Shown: in pieces, positions 1 to 6,185 of the stretch
Layout: the number at the start of each line of letters is the position of its first letter
How positions within the stretch are numbered: position 1 is the first letter of the stretch
Origin: Bacteroidota bacterium
GTDB taxonomy: Bacteria > Bacteroidota > Bacteroidia > Bacteroidales > Tenuifilaceae
Direction of reading: 5' to 3'
DNA: 6,185 nt
Assembly: GCA_023406715.1 (NCBI GenBank)
Contig: JAEXVC010000099.1
Location: 1 to 6,185, forward strand
Made by a program: the position numbers and the translations under genes
Notes under the pieces: generated by a model
What the model saw: the letters and a program-made list of their open reading frames with translations, nothing else
Databases searched by the model: none
What the model was told of the DNA's origin: nothing

Positions 1-213
1 CGTATAGCCCATTGCATAAAGCCCCCCTACAATTGCCCCCATTGCTGTACCTGACACATTACTTATCGGGATTCCATTTTCCTCAAGGGCCTTTATTACG
101 CCAACATGGGCAAGCCCTTTAGCTCCACCACCACTAAGAACGAGACTAACTGTTTGCCCTGAAATCCCAATGCTAATGCCCCAAAATAGTAATAACAATA
201 ATACGTTTCGCAT
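1..213 (-). CDS. Patatin-like phospholipase family protein, N-terminal fragment (nucleophile Ser replaced by Ala)
   Basis: The first 71 codons of a patatin-fold protein; the rest runs off the left edge. It opens with a signal peptide: MRN, a Leu-rich core (residues 5-17), then a likely cut near ISG/Q at 19-20, so it is exported. The mature part begins at once with the patatin core: oxyanion-hole motif SGGGAKG (27-33), helix AHVGVIKALEE, and the nucleophile elbow at 55-59 followed by AIVGGLYAMGY. This order resembles bacterial patatins of the PlpD/RssA type, which in Bacteroidota often carry a C-terminal outer-membrane barrel; that part cannot be seen here. The elbow reads GTAMG where the family has GxSxG: residue 57 is Ala (GCA, 43-45). 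Unless this is a base error, hydrolase activity is doubtful. The ATG at 213 is the only reasonable start, because an in-frame TAA lies just four codons upstream (223-225). No Shine-Dalgarno is present. The family call is firm; substrate and activity are unknown. Confidence 0.88.
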   Translation of the reverse strand, partial: MRNVLLLLLFWGISIGISGQTVSLVLSGGGAKGLAHVGVIKALEENGIPISNVSGTAMGAIVGGLYAMGYT

Positions 214-231
214 TTTGCCAATTTATTTCCA

Positions 232-239
232 CAAAGTTA
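232..239 (-). promoter_or_regulatory. Candidate Bacteroidota -7 box for the patatin-like gene
   Basis: On the minus strand this reads TAACTTTG, an exact match to the TAnnTTTG -7 consensus of the Bacteroidota primary sigma factor. It ends 18 bases before the ATG at 213, which would leave a leader of roughly a dozen bases. No clear TTG -33 element is found 17-23 bases upstream, where the sequence is a T-rich run, so the call rests on the -7 box and its position. A small inverted repeat (237-251) overlaps it. Confidence 0.4.
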
Positions 240-321
240 CAGTAATTGTAAAAAAAGTGTATTAAACAGATGTTAAATAATACTTTACAGCAAATGAAAG
301 ATGTAGGTAGTAAAAAACAAT

Positions 322-3300
322 TTAAAACATACAACTTAAATCGGGGCGAATTCCAATAATTAGAATATCATCAACTTGCTCGTTATCACCTTTCCACTCC
401 ATCATACTATCGTAAAGGTGCTTTCGTTGTTGGTCGAGAGGCATTTTGTGGATAGTAAGCAAAAGATGCCTAAAGCGTCGGAACTTAAACTTCTTGGAAT
501 CAGGTCCACCAAACTGGTCAACATAACCGTCGGTAAATATGTAGAGCATATCATTGGGCTGAATTGGAATGTAATGGCTACTGAAGAGCAAATGTCCAGT
601 ATCGGAGGCCATTCCAACAGAGTATCTATCACCCTTAACCTCTATAATCTTGCCATCGCGGAGTAGGTAAAGATTGCTAAACGCACCTGAAAACTGAAGA
701 ATATTGTACTCCTTATCTATAACACAGAAAGCAACATCCATGCCATCCTTTACCTTAACACCACCATCACTCAAATTTACACCTGACGTAAACATTTGAT
801 GAATACTAATACTTAGCCTATTAAGAATTTCAGCAGCATCATCAACTCCTTCAATATTTGTAATATTTCTTAGCAACTCAATGCCAATTATCGACATAAA
901 TGCCCCAGGCACTCCGTGGCCAGTACAGTCAACCACTGCAACAAACGTTTTATTTTTCGTCTCATTTATCCAGTAAAAATCGCCACTAACAATATCCTTG
1001 GGCATAAAAAGAATAAAGGAATCGGGGAGCGATGTTTTAAAAGAATCAATTGGGGGTAAAATAGCATCCTGTATTCGCTTTGCATAGTTAATACTATCGG
1101 TAATACTTTTATTTTTTACTACCAACTCTTCTTTTTGCTGTTCAAGTTCAACCATAACTGACTGACGTTCCTGTAGCAGTTTATTAATCTTGTTAAGGTT
1201 TTTATTTCTATAATAAAAGTATGATAGCAATAACCCAAACACCAAAACAGCATAAACATACATTGATAATCGAGAACGCCAAAAAGGAACAGCAACCTGA
1301 AGCCTCAGAACAGTAGGATCGGCACACCAAACTTGGTCGCTATTAGCTCCCATAACCTTGAAGTAGTAATTGCCCTCAGATAGATTTGTGAATGTGGCAG
1401 AGTTTCTATGACCAGACTCAATCCATTTATTATCGAGACCAAGCATTTGGTAGCGATATTGGTTCTTTTCAGGATGATTATAGTCCAATGCAGCAAACTC
1501 TATGGTAAGAGTTTTAAAACTCTGAGGAATCCTTAACTTTTCAAGTTTATTTGGATAAATAACTTCCACCCCATCTACCCCAACAATTTCAACTTTTGTG
1601 ATGCAGACATTCGGAACATTAGTGTTAATTGGAATAGAATCGGGGTTAAAGCAATTATACCCCAGTATTGAACCAAAATACATCTTTCCAGATGAGGATT
1701 TGTAACTTGCACCAATATTGAACTCATTGCTCAACAACCCGTCCGAAGTTGTATATGAACGCACCAAATCGGTAACAGGATTCAAAACCACAAGTCCTTT
1801 ATTTGTACTTATCCATAGTTTTCCAGAAGAATCCTCCTCAATAGAATTAATAACCTTATTAGGCAGGTTTTGACTATCGGTGTAAAGCTTAAATGTATTG
1901 GTTTGCCTATTATACCTGTGTAAGCCAGAAGTTGTTCCTACCCATAGAAATCCATTCCTATCCTCATGCAGGCAAAGTATCTCATTGGATATTAACTCTT
2001 TCCCTGTATACTTAGTTGGTCGAAGAAACGATATAATTTTTGAAACATCAGGAGAAATAACACTTAACCCATTATTTGTTGCAGCCCAAATAAATCCTTT
2101 ACTATCTACTAAAACGTCATACACCTCGTTTCCTGACAAGGACAAAGAATCTCTTCGACGGGAGTAAAAACTCTTTATTGTTTTGTTTTTTAAGAAATGT
2201 AAGCCTGAACGAGTCGCAATCCAAAGGCCTCCATCTTTATCCTCAGAAATTGAGTATATCCTATTGTTTTGAAATAAATCACCACTATAAACTCCCCTAG
2301 ACTCAAAAAAATCGACAAAACCTTTAATCGATTTATTATACAGAAGTAGTCCGTTGCGAGTTCCAACAAGAATTTCACCTTTAATTGTTTTGTAAATGGT
2401 ATGAATAAAATCATTCCTTACCCCGCTACCCGATATCTCCTTGGATAATCTTCTATTGCTCCCTGTTTTTGGGTTAAAAATGTGCAATCCTGCCCCCCAA
2501 GTTCCCAGCCAAACCTCGCCATTGTCCTCTAAAATAGATGCAATAATATTATTCGAAAAAAGTGAATTCCCTGCGATATCCTTCCCGTAACCATCGAAAC
2601 GGGAGCCGTAAGGGTTCCACTTGATTAATCCAATTTGGGAGCCAATCCACAGCACATTCGATTTATCACGTAAGATGGTAGAAATATGAACAGGGGAAAT
2701 CTTTTGATTATTAAAAACCAATCTATCAACAGGAATTACTTCGCCATTCTGATAGAATTTGCAGAAACCTTTATCTGTACCTATCCATAAAAAGCCTTCC
2801 TTGTCTTCACTAATATGCTCTATAATTCCACTGAGCAACTTATGCTTATTCGAGTAATTAGTAAATACACCTAATTTAACATCAAATCTACTAAGTCCCT
2901 CATCAGTACCTACCCACATAGTTCCATTGGAATCTTCAAAAAATGAAGTAACTCTATTACTATTAATGGAGCTGGGTTTACTTGCATCGTTAGAGTATCG
3001 CTTAAACACACCAAGTTGCTTATCAAAAAGCATCAACCCATCCTTTGTACCAACCCACAAACGGCTCTGCGAGTCTTCAAAAATTGGGAAAGTACCTGTT
3101 TCCGATGGAAGATTGAAAATATCGTTATAGTGCTGGTAACTTATGAAATTATCTTTAGACGGGTTGTAAAGATGAAGCGCCTCCAGGGTTTTAACCCAAA
3201 CCAAACCCTGTTTATCGCAAAAAATACTATAAATTTTATTGCTTGATAGCGAGTTTGAATTCTCGGGATTTGAGAGATAGTTCTTAAACGTTCCAGTTAC

Positions 3301-3627
3301 TTTATCAAATCGGCTTAACCCAAACCTTGTTCCTATCCACAAATGCCCTTTAGAATCATCGACAATGGAGTAGATATAGTTATTGCAAAGGCTTGATGAG
3401 TCAAGTGGGTTATTGGTATATGTCACAAACTGATAACCATCGTAACGGCATAGGCCATCCTGAGTGCCAATCCATAGAAAACCCGTGGAGTCCTGGATGA
3501 GGGTGTTAACATGAGTTTGGGGTAAACCCTTGTCGGCATTAAAAAGATCAACATTAACAACCTGACTCTTTGCAATTAAGATATTGCAAAAAATCAGAAT
3601 GTTTAGTAAAAAAAATGCTCTTTTCAA
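322..3627 (-). CDS. Reg_prop/Y_Y_Y transmembrane sensor with C-terminal SpoIIE (PP2C-type) serine phosphatase
   Basis: A membrane-spanning sensor phosphatase, 1101 residues from the chosen TTG. Order: signal peptide (1-21, Lys-Arg then a hydrophobic core, ending AKS/Q); 14 Reg_prop repeats centred on WxGT-like motifs at about residues 52, 97, 144, 191, 238, 281, 327, 373, 420, 469, 514, 562, 605 and 650, enough for two seven-bladed propellers; a Y_Y_Y domain (about 706-779); one membrane helix (787-805); a coiled coil (809-847); the linker SINYAKRIQDAILPP (845-859); and a SpoIIE domain (871-1096). Metal-binding motifs are intact: GDFYW (D883), DCTGHG (D900), GMDVA (D964), FTDG (D1033) and DD (1086-1087), so it should be active. 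The periplasmic half is that of hybrid two-component sensors, but no kinase, receiver or DNA-binding domain follows. The likely role is ligand-controlled dephosphorylation of a cytoplasmic Ser/Thr-phosphoprotein, perhaps a STAS-type anti-sigma antagonist; none is encoded here. The frame stays open to a TTG at 3684, directly after the ubiD stop, but the TTG at 3627 gives a proper signal peptide. There is no early ATG. Confidence 0.9.
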   Translation of the reverse strand: MKRAFFLLNILIFCNILIAKSQVVNVDLFNADKGLPQTHVNTLIQDSTGFLWIGTQDGLCRYDGYQFVTYTNNPLDSSSLCNNYIYSIVDDSKGHLWIGTRFGLSRFDKVTGTFKNYLSNPENSNSLSSNKIYSIFCDKQGLVWVKTLEALHLYNPSKDNFISYQHYNDIFNLPSETGTFPIFEDSQSRLWVGTKDGLMLFDKQLGVFKRYSNDASKPSSINSNRVTSFFEDSNGTMWVGTDEGLSRFDVKLGVFTNYSNKHKLLSGIIEHISEDKEGFLWIGTDKGFCKFYQNGEVIPVDRLVFNNQKISPVHISTILRDKSNVLWIGSQIGLIKWNPYGSRFDGYGKDIAGNSLFSNNIIASILEDNGEVWLGTWGAGLHIFNPKTGSNRRLSKEISGSGVRNDFIHTIYKTIKGEILVGTRNGLLLYNKSIKGFVDFFESRGVYSGDLFQNNRIYSISEDKDGGLWIATRSGLHFLKNKTIKSFYSRRRDSLSLSGNEVYDVLVDSKGFIWAATNNGLSVISPDVSKIISFLRPTKYTGKELISNEILCLHEDRNGFLWVGTTSGLHRYNRQTNTFKLYTDSQNLPNKVINSIEEDSSGKLWISTNKGLVVLNPVTDLVRSYTTSDGLLSNEFNIGASYKSSSGKMYFGSILGYNCFNPDSIPINTNVPNVCITKVEIVGVDGVEVIYPNKLEKLRIPQSFKTLTIEFAALDYNHPEKNQYRYQMLGLDNKWIESGHRNSATFTNLSEGNYYFKVMGANSDQVWCADPTVLRLQVAVPFWRSRLSMYVYAVLVFGLLLSYFYYRNKNLNKINKLLQERQSVMVELEQQKEELVVKNKSITDSINYAKRIQDAILPPIDSFKTSLPDSFILFMPKDIVSGDFYWINETKNKTFVAVVDCTGHGVPGAFMSIIGIELLRNITNIEGVDDAAEILNRLSISIHQMFTSGVNLSDGGVKVKDGMDVAFCVIDKEYNILQFSGAFSNLYLLRDGKIIEVKGDRYSVGMASDTGHLLFSSHYIPIQPNDMLYIFTDGYVDQFGGPDSKKFKFRRFRHLLLTIHKMPLDQQRKHLYDSMMEWKGDNEQVDDILIIGIRPDLSCMF

Positions 3628-3684
3628 GGCAAGAAATAGGTATATGATTATCGCTAAGATATAAAAAAATAGCGTTTCTGCCAA

Positions 3685-5583
3685 TTAAAAACCAAACCTT
3701 ACTATAGGATTATTGCCAATTTGCAGCCCTTGAATAGGTTTTGATGGCGAAGGAATAAACTCGCCCAAGCCTAACTCGCCCCAGATTTTATCGACTCTTT
3801 CAATGGTATCGTTATCCATTATTACCACGTTTGGCCAATCGCGTTTGAAGTTATCCACTTTATAAGCCTTTCGGGTACCATCAAAACCTACTCGCTTCCG
3901 TTCATCAGCATCAATGCTAATAAGGTGGATATCGCGTTGCGGATCCATATTGCCAGCAACAAACCATAAAGCAAGGGATAAGTCGTCGATAGTATCACCA
4001 AAATCAAGTGCGAAAATTGCCAAAAATTTTCCTAGAGTTTCATTCTTAAACATTCGCTCGAGGGTATGCTTAACTGTTGAGACTTTGGATTTATCAATGG
4101 AAACAAATAAAATTGGGAATCCACTCTGAATTAACTTTATATTATATGCTATAATTTCCGAAAACGACTTTTCAATCTCAGCGGCAATCTCATTGGCATC
4201 GACATTATAGCCGAGCGATAGTCCTTTGCTAACGGTTGCATCAATAAATAATTTTGTGCCCAATCCGGCCATAGTGGAGGAATGGTCCAAAACATCCAAA
4301 GGTCCTTTTCCGAAATGAATATCACGGTCTGGATCGACGGAGTCGACTATGCATTCAATCACTTGGTTTGCATTCTGTACGTCAACACTGTCGGGTAAAG
4401 CCACAAGAAACTTATTGAACATCATTTGGCCCGCACCCCAAAGAGCGTTCATCACCTTATAAGCATGACCAGGGTATGCATTACTAATTTTTACAAGCGC
4501 AATGTTATGTGCCACACCTTCGAACGGCAGGTTCATATCGTTAAGTTCTGGAAGCATAGCAATTCTAATTGGCTCTAAGAATATTCGCTCAGTTGCCTTT
4601 GCAATATATGCATCCTCCATTGGCGGAACACCAACAATTGTAGCAGGGTACACGGCATTCTTCCTATGCGTTATGCAAGTAATATGAAATCGAGGATACC
4701 AATCGGCAAGCGAGTAAAAGCCAGTATGATCTCCAAATGGACCTTCCCAAGCCAAATCGTCCGAAGGGTCAACATAACCCTCAATCACAAAGTCCACATC
4801 AGCGGGAACCTCTAAATCTACCGTCAGACATTTCACCAAACTAACCTTTTTCTTCCGGAGAAAGCCTGCTAGCAGGTACTCGTCAAAATTATCGGGCATC
4901 GGTGCAGTTGCTGCATAAGTGTAAACGGGGTCACCACCCAAGGTAACAGCAACAGGCATAGGTTTCCCCAGTTTCTTGTACTCCTCAAAATGTCGTGCAC
5001 CAACCTTATGCTGATGCCAATGCATACCGGTTTCAGCCTCGTTGAATATTTGCATTCTGTACATTCCTACATTACGAATTCCAGTATGTGGGTCTTTAGT
5101 ATTAACCATTGGCAGGGTTATAAATCTACCTCCATCGTAAGGCCAGCATTTTAAAACAGGAAGCAAATCAATATTCGGTTCCATATGAACCACTTCCTGA
5201 CACACACCCTTTCCACTCGAAACGGAGGGCATCCAACTAGCAACCTTCCCAAGCTTTGGCAAAGTGCTAAGTTTTTCCCAAAGTCCATCCTTTGGCCCAG
5301 CCAGTTCCTTAAAAAGAGAACTCATCTCAAGCCTAATATCCTCCAAGTCATCAACACCTAAAGCCAAGCACATCCTTTTAATGGAACCAATTGCATTGGT
5401 TAACACAGGAAACTCAGTTCCAGTATTTTCAAAAAGCAAAGCCTTGCCTCCATCTGGAAGTTTCGACATTCTATCGGTAATTTCAGTGATTTCAAGAATA
5501 GTATCGACAAATCTTTTAATTCGAATCAATTCGTTATTCTTCTCAAGAATATCGATAAACTGCTGGAGTGATTTGTATGCCAT
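3685..5583 (-). CDS. ubiD: UbiD family decarboxylase, long form (probably quinone biosynthesis)
   Basis: A complete 632-residue member of the UbiD family, enzymes that use prenylated FMN with a divalent metal and K+ to decarboxylate aromatic or unsaturated acids. In Bacteroidota the likely pathway is menaquinone synthesis, but the substrate is inferred. Family landmarks in order: NVGMYRMQ (171-178), WHQHKVGA (189-196), VIEGYVDP (266-273), EGPFGDHTG (280-288), GVPPMEDA (318-325) and GLGTKLFIDAT (440-450). By comparison with fungal Fdc1, N171, H192 and E268 should bind the metal, and R176, E280 and D285 match the catalytic Arg-Glu-Glu/Asp set with the same 5-residue spacings. The protein is some 130 residues longer than E. 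coli UbiD; the extra length lies between about 455 and 570 and looks like a second copy of the C-terminal domain. UbiX, needed to make the cofactor, is not in this window. It starts at ATG 5583 without a Shine-Dalgarno; its TAA touches the open frame of the sensor gene downstream, suggesting cotranscription. Confidence 0.92.
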   Translation of the reverse strand: MAYKSLQQFIDILEKNNELIRIKRFVDTILEITEITDRMSKLPDGGKALLFENTGTEFPVLTNAIGSIKRMCLALGVDDLEDIRLEMSSLFKELAGPKDGLWEKLSTLPKLGKVASWMPSVSSGKGVCQEVVHMEPNIDLLPVLKCWPYDGGRFITLPMVNTKDPHTGIRNVGMYRMQIFNEAETGMHWHQHKVGARHFEEYKKLGKPMPVAVTLGGDPVYTYAATAPMPDNFDEYLLAGFLRKKKVSLVKCLTVDLEVPADVDFVIEGYVDPSDDLAWEGPFGDHTGFYSLADWYPRFHITCITHRKNAVYPATIVGVPPMEDAYIAKATERIFLEPIRIAMLPELNDMNLPFEGVAHNIALVKISNAYPGHAYKVMNALWGAGQMMFNKFLVALPDSVDVQNANQVIECIVDSVDPDRDIHFGKGPLDVLDHSSTMAGLGTKLFIDATVSKGLSLGYNVDANEIAAEIEKSFSEIIAYNIKLIQSGFPILFVSIDKSKVSTVKHTLERMFKNETLGKFLAIFALDFGDTIDDLSLALWFVAGNMDPQRDIHLISIDADERKRVGFDGTRKAYKVDNFKRDWPNVVIMDNDTIERVDKIWGELGLGEFIPSPSKPIQGLQIGNNPIVRFGF

Positions 5584-5585
5584 AA

Positions 5586-5620
5586 ACTCAGATATTAGAT
5601 GTCAGAAATTAGACACCAGA
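5586..5620 (-). repeat. Five imperfect tandem heptamers in the ubiD leader
   Basis: Five consecutive 7-base units with no gaps; read on the plus strand each fits NNNYAGA (for example TATTAGA, TGTCAGA, AATTAGA), and on the minus strand TCTRRNN. The array starts three bases upstream of the ubiD start codon and lies between it and the eno terminator, so it is probably in the ubiD 5' leader or promoter region. The YAGA part is kept in every unit while the first three bases vary. Function is unknown; the units are too diverged for ready slippage. Confidence 0.6.
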
Positions 5621-5645
5621 TAAATTCTTTAAAAAACTATGGGAT

Positions 5646-5684
5646 AAAAATAAAAAAAGGCTCTGGAAAAACACCAGAACCTTT
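5646..5684 (-). terminator. Rho-independent terminator of eno
   Basis: In the minus-strand transcript an 11-bp stem, AAAGGTTCTGG pairing with CCAGAGCCTTT (5674-5684 and 5656-5666, one G-U pair), encloses a 7-base loop and runs into a T-tract (seven T, an A, five T). It sits 21 bases past the eno stop codon. The plus-strand reading has no T-tract, so it acts in one direction and separates eno from the ubiD transcription unit. Confidence 0.88.
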
Positions 5685-5705
5685 AGTAAAGTTCATTAAG
5701 AACTG

Positions 5706-6185
5706 TTATTTCTTTACGTACTTGAAGTTCTTACCAAGGTAAATAGCCGAAGTACCTAACATTTCCTCAATTCGGATTAGTTGGTTGTACTTTGCAATCC
5801 TATCGGAACGTGAAGCAGAACCTGTTTTAATTAAACCAGTATTCAATGCAACAGCCAAGTGAGCAATAGTGGTGTCCTCGGTTTCGCCAGAACGGTGACT
5901 CATAATTGATGTCATAGAGTGAATATCGGCCAAACGAACAGCATTGATAGTCTCGGTTAAAGTACCAATTTGGTTAACCTTAACTAAAATACTATTAGCA
6001 ACGCCCTTATCGATACCTTGCTGTAAACGGTCTACATTAGTTACAAACAAATCGTCACCAACAAGTTGTACTTTTTCACCAATTCTCTCAGTTAACATCT
6101 TCCAGCCATCCCAATCGTCTTCGGCCATACCATCCTCAATAGAGATGATTGGATATTTCTCAACCCATTTAGCCCAATAATCAAC
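5706..6185 (-). CDS. eno: Enolase (phosphopyruvate hydratase), C-terminal part
   Basis: The last 159 residues, a little over a third of an enolase of usual length (about 430); the start lies beyond the right edge. Enolase interconverts 2-phosphoglycerate and phosphoenolpyruvate in cytoplasmic glycolysis and gluconeogenesis. All the motifs expected in the barrel half are present: SIEDGMAEDDW (E17 of the fragment, a Mg ligand), LVGDDLFVTN (D44/D45, the next Mg ligand), the signature ILVKVNQIGTLTET with the catalytic Lys at 69, SHRSGETEDT (R98 and S99, phosphate and metal contacts) and IKTGSASRSDR with the substrate Lys at 120. The GMAEDDW form rather than PLDEDDW fits Bacteroidota enolases. The frame is open to the window edge, so the ATG at 6128 is an internal Met. 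A strong terminator follows the TAA, so eno ends its transcription unit here. Nothing suggests loss of function. Confidence 0.97.
   Translation of the reverse strand, partial: VDYWAKWVEKYPIISIEDGMAEDDWDGWKMLTERIGEKVQLVGDDLFVTNVDRLQQGIDKGVANSILVKVNQIGTLTETINAVRLADIHSMTSIMSHRSGETEDTTIAHLAVALNTGLIKTGSASRSDRIAKYNQLIRIEEMLGTSAIYLGKNFKYVKK

Noticed and set aside
214..321. Search for a terminator after the sensor gene
   Set aside because: The gap has T-runs and short inverted repeats but no GC-bearing stem followed by a T-tract, so no intrinsic terminator is called; readthrough into the patatin gene remains possible.
1898..2167. Plus-strand open frame of 89 codons inside the sensor gene
   Set aside because: Antisense to clear Reg_prop repeats, with no motif of its own.
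5264..5623. Plus-strand open frame of 119 codons opposite the start of ubiD
   Set aside because: It lies almost wholly antisense to the conserved UbiD N-terminus and its translation is Ser/Ile-rich with no recognisable motif; it is a shadow of the real gene.
5632..5639. Possible -7 box for ubiD (minus-strand TAGTTTTT)
   Set aside because: It lacks the final G of TAnnTTTG, has no TTG at the right distance and sits in an A/T-rich run after the terminator, so the match is too weak to annotate.
6126..6128. ATG as the start of a short enolase-like gene
   Set aside because: The frame is open to the window edge and the upstream codons encode conserved enolase sequence (SIED), so this is an internal Met of a gene cut by the window.

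Overview
The window reads like the chromosome of an AT-rich member of the Bacteroidota, probably Bacteroidales or a close relative. The evidence is a long UbiD-family decarboxylase, a giant Reg_prop/Y_Y_Y sensor, a SpoIIE phosphatase preceded by the SINYAKRIQ-type linker common in this phylum, gene starts without Shine-Dalgarno sequences, and a TAnnTTTG-type -7 box. Genus cannot be read from the sequence.

All four genes lie on the minus strand, so transcription runs from the right edge to the left. From right to left they are: the last 159 codons of enolase (eno, 5706-6185); a strong intrinsic terminator (5646-5684); a short leader carrying five imperfect heptamers (5586-5620); a complete 632-residue UbiD-family decarboxylase (3685-5583); a complete sensor of about 1101 residues with 14 propeller repeats, a Y_Y_Y domain, a membrane helix, a coiled coil and a PP2C/SpoIIE phosphatase (322-3627); a 108-bp gap with a likely promoter; and the first 71 codons of a secreted patatin-like protein (1-213). 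No RNA gene, mobile element, CRISPR array or integration site was seen, and the plus strand has no convincing gene.

Enolase is insulated by its terminator. The decarboxylase and the sensor are almost contiguous and are probably cotranscribed. The patatin gene seems to have its own promoter but could also receive readthrough. No biochemical link between quinone-type decarboxylation, the sensor phosphatase and the patatin is evident, so the grouping may be incidental.

The points most worth checking are: the patatin has Ala where the catalytic Ser of GxSxG should be; the sensor has the outside architecture of a hybrid two-component system but a phosphatase output; the sensor seems to start at TTG; the UbiD C-terminal domain looks internally duplicated; and the ubiD leader carries a heptameric repeat.
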